A DNA stretch of 64,000 bases. Origin: Verrucomicrobiaceae bacterium (lineage in GTDB: Bacteria > Verrucomicrobiota > Verrucomicrobiia > Opitutales > Intestinicryptomonadaceae). Positions 44,993 through 53,189 of the stretch are shown here, piece after piece; position 1 is the first letter of the stretch; every line of letters begins with the position of its first letter. The stretch covers positions 62,001 through 126,000 of the forward strand of contig SUVO01000005.1 in assembly GCA_015061955.1 (NCBI GenBank). Direction: 5' to 3'. Made by a program: the position numbers and the translations under genes. The notes under the pieces are model-generated. The model saw nothing but the letters and a program-made list of their open reading frames with translations. It searched no databases and had not been told where the DNA came from.

Positions 44993-45622
44993 ATGAAATC
45001 AATCGACAAGCTTATCGACATAATAAAAGCCTTGCGCGCCCCCGATGGTTGCCCATGGGACAGAGAACAAACTCACGCATCTATAAGAGGTCATTTAGTT
45101 GAGGAATGTGCAGAACTTTTGGAAGCAATCGACCTAAATTCAACCGAAAAAATGCGTGAAGAATTAGGCGATGTCTTAATGCATGTGGCTCTTCATGCAG
45201 AAATTGCATCTGAAGAAAATCGCTTTAATCTTGATGATGTTGTAAACGAACTCAACGAAAAACTCGTACGCCGACACCCTCATGTTTTTGCCGACAAAAC
45301 TGCATTCACAAGTGATGATGTTTTGAAAATTTGGCAACAAGTAAAAAAAGAAGAAAAAAAAGAACGTGTTGTTGGAAAACTTTTCGATGGTATTCCACCT
45401 GCACTTTCTGCCCTAAGATACGCATACGATGTAGCTAAAAAAGTCGATACCGACTTACTTGCGCAAGCCGATATTTCAGCCGAAACTAACAAAAAAACTA
45501 TGGCTGGCAAAAAAATTTTCGACGCTGTTCGAGATGCTCTTGCCGATAAATTTGAACCAGAAACAGCCTTGCGCGACTACATTTTAGAAATACGAAAAGC
45601 CGCCGACAAAAAAGGTGTTTAA
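44993..45622 (+). CDS. mazG: MazG nucleotide pyrophosphohydrolase
   Basis: House-cleaning NTP pyrophosphatase of 209 residues. The N-terminal MazG domain has LRAPDGCPWDREQTHASI, the metal-binding HLVEECAELLEAI and REELGDVLMHVALHAEIA, followed by VNELNEKLVRRHPHVF. The C-terminal repeat of the domain is reduced to a helical stretch (about 125-205), so the protein is shorter than E. coli MazG (263 residues). That is common in this family. It is divergent to rsmA and followed 4 bases later by the YgjP-like gene. Confidence 0.92.
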   Translation: MKSIDKLIDIIKALRAPDGCPWDREQTHASIRGHLVEECAELLEAIDLNSTEKMREELGDVLMHVALHAEIASEENRFNLDDVVNELNEKLVRRHPHVFADKTAFTSDDVLKIWQQVKKEEKKERVVGKLFDGIPPALSALRYAYDVAKKVDTDLLAQADISAETNKKTMAGKKIFDAVRDALADKFEPETALRDYILEIRKAADKKGV

Positions 45623-45626
45623 GAAT

Positions 45627-46373
45627 ATGAATGAGCGTGAAGTTTCAGTTGATGTTCAACTTGGCGAAAACGAAAATTCTCGCACAGAACGCATTGCTGT
45701 AAAAATCAAAAATGTACCAAACTCACGCTCATTTAAAATAAGATTGACCGATAAAAATACTGCAATTCTTACAAAGCCAAGATACGCATCTATAAAAGAA
45801 GCCTTAGAATTTTTAAATTCGTGTACATCTTGGCTTGCAAAACAAATATTAGCCACACGCAAAAAAATATCATTGGCAGAATTTTTACAAAACTCGCCTA
45901 AGATATATCATTTAGACTCCGAAATTTCAGTTGAAATTATAGTATCGAGAACATCGCCATTTATGCTTGCCGATACGCAAAATAAAAAACTTGTTTTGGC
46001 TCCTACTCAAGAAAACTTCGAGACCGACTTAGAAAATCTATTTCTAAAATTTGCAACAAAATCGCTCGCCGAACTAGCTGATGTAAATTCAAAAGAAACT
46101 GGCTTAAACTTTACTAAAACATCGATACGCGACCAATCAAGCCGATGGGCATCGCGTTCTTCAAGTGGCACACTATCGTTGAACTGGCGCATAATTTTAC
46201 TTGAACCACAATACCAAACTTACATAATTCGCCACGAATTAGCCCATACAAAATTTATGGACCACTCGGTGTCGTTTTGGATATTTCTAAACAGAATTTG
46301 CCCCAACGCACAACGTTTAGACAAAGAAGTAGAAGCAAAAGCAAAAGAAATTTTTAACATTCAATTAACTTAA
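45627..46373 (+). CDS. YgjP-like (DUF45) zinc metallopeptidase
   Basis: Protein of 248 residues from ATG 45627; GTG 45615 would overlap mazG and add four residues. The C-terminal half has the HELAH zinc motif (203-207) with a third histidine at 213 (FMDHS), characteristic of the YgjP/WLM group of M48-like peptidases. DQSSRWASRSSSGTLSLNWR before it is also diagnostic. The N-terminal half is the usual beta-rich region of the family. Its cellular role is not known. It lies between mazG and an exported esterase, with gaps of 4 bases on each side. Confidence 0.85.
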   Translation: MNEREVSVDVQLGENENSRTERIAVKIKNVPNSRSFKIRLTDKNTAILTKPRYASIKEALEFLNSCTSWLAKQILATRKKISLAEFLQNSPKIYHLDSEISVEIIVSRTSPFMLADTQNKKLVLAPTQENFETDLENLFLKFATKSLAELADVNSKETGLNFTKTSIRDQSSRWASRSSSGTLSLNWRIILLEPQYQTYIIRHELAHTKFMDHSVSFWIFLNRICPNAQRLDKEVEAKAKEIFNIQLT

Positions 46374-46377
46374 GAAT

Positions 46378-47505
46378 ATGAAAAAATTATTAGTAATATC
46401 TATCATTTTTACAGCGATACTATCGCTACATGCACAACAAGACATAACAAAAATCGACAAAAATTTTGCCGTTGAGAAAATCGACAACCTCGAAGTTGTA
46501 TATTTTGATGCACTCGAAAAACCTTTTGAACTTGAAGGGTTCCCTTGGTACGAAAAAGGCAAACCACTACGCCGTATTCCTCATAATGTTGGTGCTAAAG
46601 AAACAAACAATGGTGTCAACGTTTTGGCAAATCACACTGCTGGTGGCGTAATTCGTTTTCGTACCAACTCGCCATACATAACAATAAAAGCAAAACTCTT
46701 GAACGAACACCAACTATTTGGTCATATGCCATCAACGGGAATTTCTGGGTTTGATATGTTTTGTGGAACATACTCGAAGAATGTAAATCCTCTACAAAAA
46801 GGTAAATTGATGTCGCCAGTTGAAGCCGTTGTAATAAAAGAAGGCACAAGTGGTACTGGAATGCGAGATTGCACATTGTACATGCCTTTATACAATGGCG
46901 TTGAGTGGATAAAAATTGGCGTTGCACCAAATTCAAAAATAGAAAAGCCAAAACCTCACAAGATAAAAAAGCCAATTCTCTTTTATGGATCATCAATCAC
47001 ACAAGGTGGCTGTGCAAGCCGACCAGCAAACGCTTATACTGCTATGTTGTGCAGAAAATTAGATGCCCCAATGATAAACCTCGGCTTCTCTGGAAGTGCA
47101 AAGGGCGAAGAGAAAATAGCAGAGCTTATTGCATCGCTCGACATTTCTGTCTTTGTTTACGACTACGACCATAACGCACCAAATCTAAAACATCTCAAAG
47201 AAACTCACGAAAAATTCTTCAAATACATTCGTGCAAAGCGCCCCGACTTGCCTATCATTATGATGTCGAGAATTACGCGACCAGAATGGGCAAAAGATCG
47301 TGCATCTGTAATTAAACAAACTTACGACAACGCTCGTAAAAATGGCGACAATTTGGTATGGTTTATCGATGGACACATCTTTACAAAAGATATTGATCAA
47401 GCCCACTGGACAATGGATAATACTCACCCAAACGATTTTGGATTTTATCTGATGTATAAACACACTCTGCCAGTGTTAAAAGAAGCTCTTGAAAAATCTA
47501 AATAA
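46378..47505 (+). CDS. Secreted SGNH/GDSL hydrolase (carbohydrate-esterase-like)
   Basis: Exported protein of 375 residues with a signal peptide (1-19, KKLLVISIIFTAILSLHA). Residues about 30-190 form an N-terminal beta-sandwich accessory domain (GGVIRFRTNSPYITIKAKL). The SGNH hydrolase domain has the nucleophile S206 in YGSSITQGGCAS, GFSGSAKGE, and the acid-base pair D347/H350 in DNTHPNDFG. The layout matches secreted carbohydrate esterases of polysaccharide-degrading bacteria, so de-acetylation of plant or host glycan is likely. It starts 4 bases after the metallopeptidase gene and is followed by a terminator. Confidence 0.88.
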   Translation: MKKLLVISIIFTAILSLHAQQDITKIDKNFAVEKIDNLEVVYFDALEKPFELEGFPWYEKGKPLRRIPHNVGAKETNNGVNVLANHTAGGVIRFRTNSPYITIKAKLLNEHQLFGHMPSTGISGFDMFCGTYSKNVNPLQKGKLMSPVEAVVIKEGTSGTGMRDCTLYMPLYNGVEWIKIGVAPNSKIEKPKPHKIKKPILFYGSSITQGGCASRPANAYTAMLCRKLDAPMINLGFSGSAKGEEKIAELIASLDISVFVYDYDHNAPNLKHLKETHEKFFKYIRAKRPDLPIIMMSRITRPEWAKDRASVIKQTYDNARKNGDNLVWFIDGHIFTKDIDQAHWTMDNTHPNDFGFYLMYKHTLPVLKEALEKSK

Positions 47506-47510
47506 CACGC

Positions 47511-47548
47511 AAAAAACTTCGTGAATTCACGAAGTTTTTTATTTTTTT
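47511..47548 (+). terminator. Rho-independent terminator after the SGNH hydrolase
   Basis: The stem ACTTCGTGAA/TTCACGAAGT sits between an A-run and a T-run, 6 bases after the stop codon. It is nearly symmetrical and could also serve a minus-strand transcript from the small frame at 47574. Confidence 0.85.
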
Positions 47549-47573
47549 AACAGACTAGTTTTTAAGAAAACAA

Positions 47574-47714
47574 TCAATCGCAGGGTTTACTGATAGACGA
47601 ACTACGAGTAAACGTGGATTTCGATTTTAACATTTCTGAAGCATACAGAAACAATTGAGTTTCGAGCTCAACTTTCAATTCGTATCCATCATCAAAACAC
47701 ACATTCTTTAGCAT
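47574..47714 (-). CDS. Possible small protein (46 aa)
   Basis: From ATG 47712-47714 the minus strand encodes a compact sequence beginning MLKNVCFDDGYELKVELETQ and continuing LFLYASEMLKSKSTFTRSSS to ISKPCD. It has balanced charge, two cysteines, and a helix-like middle with clear hydrophobic spacing. No Shine-Dalgarno is seen and no family is recognised. It fills half of an otherwise gene-free 580-base stretch and ends next to the bidirectional terminator, which fits a real small gene. Confidence 0.4.
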   Translation of the reverse strand: MLKNVCFDDGYELKVELETQLFLYASEMLKSKSTFTRSSSISKPCD

Positions 47715-47857
47715 ATTTGAATAACTCGATTCAAAAACGAAAAAATCCTTTTTTATAATACTTTACTAAAAAGTAATGATACTTGTGAACATTCATAATG
47801 CAAAAATTTTTATTTATGATATTATGCAATCAACAAAACGTTCTTTGACATAAAAAA

Positions 47858-47929
47858 GGTAGATAGGTGGAAATTACGATACGATATCCTCATAAGATAT
47901 TTGTAGCTGGGCAGTACCCTCATCTACCT
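47858..47929 (+). ncRNA. tRNA-Met-like structured element (non-canonical)
   Basis: 72 bases with tRNA dimensions. A perfect 7-bp acceptor-like stem GGTAGAT/ATCTACC is present. A perfect 5-bp anticodon-like stem ATATC/GATAT encloses the 7-base loop CTCATAA, which reads CAT in the anticodon position, as in tRNA-Met or Ile2. However, no D-arm pairing or GG is seen, and the T-arm is replaced by GGG-CAGTA-CCC without TTC. It is either a decayed tRNA or another structured RNA. Confidence 0.4.
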
Positions 47930-47948
47930 TAAATTTTAAATAGAAAAT

Positions 47949-47985
47949 ACTCTCGTAGTTCAGTTGGTTGGATGCATGAAATTAG
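47949..47985 (+). pseudogene. 5' half of a decayed tRNA
   Basis: ACTCTCG-TA-GTTCAGTTGGTTGGAT looks like an acceptor strand, positions 8-9 and a D-arm that pairs GTTC with GGAT. No anticodon stem, T-arm or complementary acceptor strand follows. It lies 20 bases after the other tRNA-like element. The rest of the stretch to 48129 is AT-rich; AATAGAAAATA at 47939-47949 pairs with TATTTTCTATT about 100 bases later. Confidence 0.4.
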
Positions 47986-48129
47986 AAAAGCTACTCGTTA
48001 TTATAGAATGCAATAAAACTACTGGAAAAATAAAATAACGTTATTTTCTATTAATAATGATTGAAAAATTTTTCTTAAAATACAAAAATTACAAACATTT
48101 ATTACAAAAACAACATAACATATAAAACA

Positions 48130-48456
48130 ATGAATATTATTAGACGAATTAATGATTTTGTTCTGTACATATGTTTCTGTTTCCTTACTGGAACAGGGCT
48201 TATGATGAAGTTATCGTTTGTCAAAGGAATGGGACGTCAAACAGTATTAAGCCTTTCAAAGCACGATTGGGAAGAGTGTCATATGTATGTTGGCATTCTT
48301 ATGTTTATTGCAATGCTTTTACACCTAATATTAAACAGGGTTTGGATATTAAAAGTTGGCTCTGCAAATAAAAAATGGGTGGCAATTACAGCTATTGCAA
48401 TAGGTATTATTTTGATTGGCGTTCTGATTTTTACACCAACAACAATTCATAAATAG
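48130..48456 (+). CDS. DUF4405 membrane protein
   Basis: Small membrane protein of 108 residues with three transmembrane segments (about 8-28, 50-72, 82-103). The DUF4405 pattern is seen in LTGTGLMMKL near the first helix and HDWEECHMYVGILMFIAMLL followed by a further histidine (LHLILNRV). Such histidines in cytochrome-b-like helical bundles may bind haem, but this is inferred. It is a single-gene unit followed by a strong terminator. Confidence 0.75.
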   Translation: MNIIRRINDFVLYICFCFLTGTGLMMKLSFVKGMGRQTVLSLSKHDWEECHMYVGILMFIAMLLHLILNRVWILKVGSANKKWVAITAIAIGIILIGVLIFTPTTIHK

Positions 48457-48474
48457 AATTTAAAGAAAACAAAA

Positions 48475-48502
48475 AAAAGGCTCATTCCGAGCCTTTTTTT
48501 AT
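48475..48502 (+). terminator. Rho-independent terminator (also usable by the convergent gene)
   Basis: AAAAAGGCTC/GAGCCTTTTT stem with a 5-base loop and T-tract between the convergent DUF4405 and Sel1 genes. The flanking A- and T-runs let it act on both strands. Confidence 0.88.
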
Positions 48503-48506
48503 TTAG

Positions 48507-49733
48507 TTATTTTGCAATTTTTAGTTTTTTCAAGATTATATCAATATCTTCTTTTTCTTTGTTTTTATCGGTTTCAAAAGAAATAAAAAATACATCGCTA
48601 TTGGTAATTTTAGGATCTTCCCAAATCATATCAACTTGCATACAATGAACACCCAAAACATTACCGGAAACTGCAATTTCTCTACGAACAGAATAACTGC
48701 TATAACCTAAACTTACTCCACCAAAATATTTTAACAACTCTATCACATAAATTCTTTCTCCATACTGACGAACTTTTTCGTACCCCAAAAGCATTATATT
48801 AGATGAACTTCCTATAGAGCCACCTGAATTCGAAAAATACTCCACTAAAAACAATCCATTTGAAAACTTAGCCAATTGACGATAGCCCTTCCGGCAACCT
48901 GTCTCTTTCTCTACAGACATCACAACGTCACCCCTTATTTCGAGATCACCTTTGCACGAAAATCTGTTACGCTGTAAAGGATCTAACATATAAACGCCTT
49001 GACCATCATCGGATAACCAACCTACAAATTCATATAAGCACTCAGGTGATACAAGGTTAGCTTTGTCAATATAAAGACCGTCCATTTCTTTATAAGAACC
49101 ATCTTCGTCTTTTTTCTCTTTTACAAATGGTGCAATGTTTGCCTTATTAGGATCGAAAATTCTTGGCATGTCCTTTTCGTCTGTAACGAGATGTTCTAAG
49201 AAAAAATTATTTCTTACAACTTCATAAATATTGGTCTCGAAATAAAATGCATAAATAACACGAGCATCTAAATCTTTCTTTTTAGAAGCCGATAACCACC
49301 ATTCTTTTGCAATATCTATATTCTTTTTAACACCGACTCCTTTGTGATGAAGTAAGCCCAACATAACCATTGCATCTGAATTTCCAGACTTTGCCGATTT
49401 TATCAACATATCGTAGGCTTTTGAAAACTCTTGTTTTACACCTACTTTCTTTGCCAATTCGTTATAGCCTTTAATATTGTAATAATCTGGTCCGTTTACT
49501 CTATTGTAATAATTAAATTCAACAACAGTAGCATCGCCGATATGAAATTTTACAAATTCCATTAGAGCACTTTTATTATTTTTTGCAATTCCCTGCTCTA
49601 CAACTTTCATTTTTTCAACAAATGCTTCTTTGGTAGAAGTTTGTTTTAAAATGTTTCTATACGATATTGTTTCGGTTGCAAATAAAGAGCAGCTAAGCAT
49701 TAAAAATGTCGAGATTATAAAATGTTTTTTCAT
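48507..49733 (-). CDS. Secreted Sel1-repeat protein
   Basis: Exported protein of 408 residues with a signal peptide (1-19, KKHFIISTFLMLSCSLFA). Sel1-like helical repeats lie at about 85-170, clearest in AYDMLIKSAKSGNSDAMVML followed by GLLHHKGVGVKKNIDIAKEW. The C-terminal half (about 205-400) is beta-rich with no recognised domain. Sel1 repeats mediate protein contacts. It lies 186 bases downstream of the QPQF-repeat gene on the same strand; whether it belongs to that operon is uncertain. Confidence 0.75.
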   Translation of the reverse strand: MKKHFIISTFLMLSCSLFATETISYRNILKQTSTKEAFVEKMKVVEQGIAKNNKSALMEFVKFHIGDATVVEFNYYNRVNGPDYYNIKGYNELAKKVGVKQEFSKAYDMLIKSAKSGNSDAMVMLGLLHHKGVGVKKNIDIAKEWWLSASKKKDLDARVIYAFYFETNIYEVVRNNFFLEHLVTDEKDMPRIFDPNKANIAPFVKEKKDEDGSYKEMDGLYIDKANLVSPECLYEFVGWLSDDGQGVYMLDPLQRNRFSCKGDLEIRGDVVMSVEKETGCRKGYRQLAKFSNGLFLVEYFSNSGGSIGSSSNIMLLGYEKVRQYGERIYVIELLKYFGGVSLGYSSYSVRREIAVSGNVLGVHCMQVDMIWEDPKITNSDVFFISFETDKNKEKEDIDIILKKLKIAK

Positions 49734-49919
49734 AGATAATAAATTTTTGTATCTGATTTTTTATTCGTAAAATTGTAAAATTTTTCTAAGCAAATTTAAA
49801 ATTATAATTATGCACAAATATTATACCACTGCGACTAATAATAAAACATCGCTACCACATAACAGATATATAAATTTTATTTTTGTTTCTATATTTTATC
49901 ATTAATTTTGTTTATTTTT

Positions 49920-52076
49920 TCACTTACACAGCTTTCGTAAACTTGAAAGCATGTGCTTTTCTTCAAAAACGCCTGGGTGTTTAGCTTCGAGTTCAGACCA
50001 TTGTTCAAAAGAAAACAAATCTAAAACTTCTTCGGGAAAAAATTCTAAAAGCTTTGGATTATACCAAAGAATATCGCTCCAACATTCAGCTATATCATCT
50101 TTATCTTGATAAGAATCTTCTAAATCCGACAACTCATCAATTATGTAATTCCAATCGCAATTAAGAATAAAACGTGGTTGAGTCAATAATAAAGAATTCC
50201 AATTATGTGAATCAAAGTTTTGCCAAAGGTCGCATTTATCGGCTAAATGTGGATACTCAGACAAAATCCTGACCCATTGCTCTTCATTAAAATCTTCCCA
50301 GCATATTTTTTCACATGCCGGATTTATCAATGCTAATTCGAACCAATCCTTAATAGAAAACCAATCCCAACACAAACATTCAGACTCTTTTGCAACATCT
50401 GATTTCATCATAGCAATAGAAACCTTTGGGCAATATTTCCATAATTGAGGCTGTACGTTTAAAACGAAATCCCAATTTAAAGATTCAAAAGATTCAAAAT
50501 CGTAATGAAAGTCTTTTATCATTTCTGGAAACAACATTAATATTGCTGTTTGTCCGTCGACAAACTCTTTTGCTTTTTTTATAAGAGAGGTTTGTTTTTC
50601 TAAAAGATTTACCCAATCTTCTATCGAAAAATCCTCAAAACTGCAATCTGAACAATCATGAAACTTGTCTACTAAATGTGGATAAATCGACAACAACGCA
50701 ACCCATGTAGAAATTTCAATTTTATCCCAATGGGTATCCTCAAATCTACCAATACACTTACACTTTTTTATGTTAGAAACATCTTCATTTATTTTCTTTA
50801 CTGACATTTCTGTATTGTACACCCACAATTCTGGTTGATTGTACAACAGTATTTCCCAATTTAAATCATCAAAATCTTCCCATATATTGCATTTGTCGGC
50901 AAAATGTGGTTGTTCAGATAATAAATTAATCCAATCTTCTGTATTAAAATCTTCCCATACGTTGCATTGCTGAAAAAACTCTGGCTTGTTGCGCAAAATA
51001 GAACTCCAGCCCGAAGCAGATTTAGTAGCGAGTTCAAAAAATTGTGGCTGTGCCGACAGCAATTTATTCCATTCGTACGAATCAAAAAGATTTAAGTCGT
51101 ATTGTATTTGATTGAATTTTTCGATAAATTGTGGCTGTTTTGATAAAAGCGTTGTCCAATCGGAATAGTCAAAATCTTTCCATTTATTACATTTATCACT
51201 AAATTGTGGCTGTGCCGATAAAAGCTGACTCCAATCCCAAGAATAAAGAGAATCCCATTGTGAAAATTTGCTGATTAGTTGTGGTTGAAACGACAACACC
51301 TTGCACCAATCTGCAATTCTAAATTCTTTTAACAATTTGCATTCTGTAATAAAATGAGGTTGCTTAGTTAATAAATTTACCCAATCACCTAATTTAAAAT
51401 TCTTCCATTTGCTACATTTGTTTGCAAACTGTGGACATACTGCAAGCAAGTTTACCCAATCATTTACTTTGAATCTACGCAAACACTTGCAATCACTTAT
51501 TTTTTCTGGATATTTTTTTAATTCTTCAATAGAGCCACAAACTGAATAAATCCAGAATTGAGGTTGTTTAGCTAATAATAGGTTCCAGTCTTCTTCATCT
51601 AAAATTCCCCATATCGATTGTATATCATCGACTTCATCGACAAGTTGTGGTTGAGCAGATAACAGTAAAGCCCACTCGTATGAATCTAAATCGTACCATT
51701 TATTAAATTGATTAGCCAATTGAGGATGAACCATCAGAATTTTAAGCCAATGATCTGTTCTAAATCTGCGTCGACATTTACATTCTGCGTATTTTGAAAC
51801 ATCAGCAATTATAGTTTTTACAGATTCTTCTGGGAAATAGGCCCAAAATTGAGACTGATGAAAAAGTAGATTGTTGATATCTGTTGAATTAAAATCTTTC
51901 CATAATTTACATTTATTTGCAAATTTTGGACATACACTTAACATTTTAACCCAATTCTGAACACTTAAATTTTCCCATAATCCATATGTATCGAAATCGG
52001 CCGAAAGCGTGTTGTTGTTTAATATGGCTTCAACAAGCTTTGAGGGGGGTAATTTCTTTAATTGTTTAACTTCCAT
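49920..52076 (-). CDS. Large QPQF-repeat protein (718 aa)
   Basis: Protein of 718 residues made of about 23 copies of the DWxxLLxxQPQFADKCxxW repeat, 23-40 residues apart. Some copies are diverged (QPHFADKC, YPHLVDKF, QPELWVYN). There is no signal peptide, membrane segment or catalytic motif. The last 35 residues (FEQWSELEAKHPGVFEEKHM, then LSSLRKLCK) form a cap nearly identical to that of its neighbour at 52094. The repeats probably form an alpha-solenoid. Variation at the non-consensus positions is large, as expected for a binding surface. It lies 17 bases after the 342-residue relative, in an operon that begins with MoxR and vWA genes. No named family is known to me. Confidence 0.78.
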   Translation of the reverse strand: MEVKQLKKLPPSKLVEAILNNNTLSADFDTYGLWENLSVQNWVKMLSVCPKFANKCKLWKDFNSTDINNLLFHQSQFWAYFPEESVKTIIADVSKYAECKCRRRFRTDHWLKILMVHPQLANQFNKWYDLDSYEWALLLSAQPQLVDEVDDIQSIWGILDEEDWNLLLAKQPQFWIYSVCGSIEELKKYPEKISDCKCLRRFKVNDWVNLLAVCPQFANKCSKWKNFKLGDWVNLLTKQPHFITECKLLKEFRIADWCKVLSFQPQLISKFSQWDSLYSWDWSQLLSAQPQFSDKCNKWKDFDYSDWTTLLSKQPQFIEKFNQIQYDLNLFDSYEWNKLLSAQPQFFELATKSASGWSSILRNKPEFFQQCNVWEDFNTEDWINLLSEQPHFADKCNIWEDFDDLNWEILLYNQPELWVYNTEMSVKKINEDVSNIKKCKCIGRFEDTHWDKIEISTWVALLSIYPHLVDKFHDCSDCSFEDFSIEDWVNLLEKQTSLIKKAKEFVDGQTAILMLFPEMIKDFHYDFESFESLNWDFVLNVQPQLWKYCPKVSIAMMKSDVAKESECLCWDWFSIKDWFELALINPACEKICWEDFNEEQWVRILSEYPHLADKCDLWQNFDSHNWNSLLLTQPRFILNCDWNYIIDELSDLEDSYQDKDDIAECWSDILWYNPKLLEFFPEEVLDLFSFEQWSELEAKHPGVFEEKHMLSSLRKLCK

Positions 52077-52093
52077 GATAAAAAAGATTTATA

Positions 52094-53122
52094 TTAAAGT
52101 TTACGAAGGGTTGAAAGCATGCGCTTTCCTTCAAAAACTCCAGGGTATTGGGCTTCAAGTTCTTCCCACTGTTTTTGGGTCAATTTATCATATATTCTAT
52201 TAGGACACTTATTAGCAAATTGAGGTTGAGAGGACAAGAGGTTGTACCAATCAAGATATTTAAACTTTCTCCAGCATTTGCATTCGCGACATTTATCAGC
52301 AAATTGTGGCTGGACGGATAAGAGATTGATCCAATCACCAGACTCAAACTCATTCCACTTACTACATTCATCTGCAAGTTCTGGATTTGATTGTAAGATA
52401 GCAACCCAGCCGGCTTTAAATCCTTTAGCTTTTTCTGCAAATTGTGGTTGGGTGGATAAAAGACGAGACCAAACCCCTGAATGAAACCTTTCCCACTCAT
52501 TTGCAGTAGACTTGTCGGCAAATTGTGGTTGGGCTTCTACGAGAATACTCCAATCGGCAGAATTAAGCCTCCCCCAGCCGTTGTATTCAGTACACTTGTC
52601 GGATAATTGTGGTTGCATTAGTAAAAGTTCTCTCCAATACCAAGAAGTAAATTCATGCCATTTATCGCACTTATCAGCAAATTGAGGTTGAGATGATAAG
52701 AGTTCGCTCCAATCCCAACGTCCAAACATTCTATAGCATTTACATTCATTTGCAAGTTCAGGTTTTATTGCTAAAAGTCCAGCCCAGCCATGCGAATATT
52801 CTTTAGCTTTTTCTTGAAATTGTGGCTGGGCAGACAAAAGTTTAATCCAATCTGCAGAATAAAACTCATCCCACTTTTCACATTTATTCGCAAATTGTGG
52901 TTGTGTAATTAAAATATGTTTCCAACCGAAAGCACTAAACATTTGCCATTTGTTGCATTTGTCAGCAAATTGCGATTGAACAATTAAAAGATTAATCCAA
53001 TCACCTGAAGAAATTTTATCCCACAAATTTAATCGATCGAATTCTGCAACATCAATATTCCCTTGTTGGATAATTTCAACAATTTGGAAAGAACTAATAT
53101 TATCTAAATTCAAGTTATACAT
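52094..53122 (-). CDS. QPQF-repeat protein (342 aa)
   Basis: Protein of 342 residues with about 12 repeats, the most regular set in the window: QPQFADKC, QPQFANKC, QPQFQEKA, KPELANEC, QPQLSDKC, QPQFAEKA, NPELADEC. Repeat-to-repeat similarity is also high at DNA level (GCAAATTGTGGTTG-like blocks on the plus strand), which suggests recent expansion by duplication. It starts MYNLNLDNISSFQIVEIIQQ and ends with the cap YPGVFEGKRMLSTLRKL. It lies between the vWA gene (67 bases) and the 718-residue relative (17 bases), so all four genes are probably co-transcribed. Confidence 0.78.
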   Translation of the reverse strand: MYNLNLDNISSFQIVEIIQQGNIDVAEFDRLNLWDKISSGDWINLLIVQSQFADKCNKWQMFSAFGWKHILITQPQFANKCEKWDEFYSADWIKLLSAQPQFQEKAKEYSHGWAGLLAIKPELANECKCYRMFGRWDWSELLSSQPQFADKCDKWHEFTSWYWRELLLMQPQLSDKCTEYNGWGRLNSADWSILVEAQPQFADKSTANEWERFHSGVWSRLLSTQPQFAEKAKGFKAGWVAILQSNPELADECSKWNEFESGDWINLLSVQPQFADKCRECKCWRKFKYLDWYNLLSSQPQFANKCPNRIYDKLTQKQWEELEAQYPGVFEGKRMLSTLRKL

Positions 53123-53189
53123 ATTTTATTTTTGATAGAAATAACAACATTTATTTAGAGATAAAAAACACAAGTATCATTTTTTAATA

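Noticed and set aside
47949-48052. Complete tRNA between 47949 and the complementary TATTTTCTATT
   Set aside because: No anticodon or T-arm could be folded; only the 5' half is tRNA-like.
52200-53040. Regularly spaced short DNA repeats, CRISPR-like at first sight
   Set aside because: They lie in frame inside a protein-coding gene, encode the QPQF repeat, vary in sequence and have no unique spacers or cas genes.
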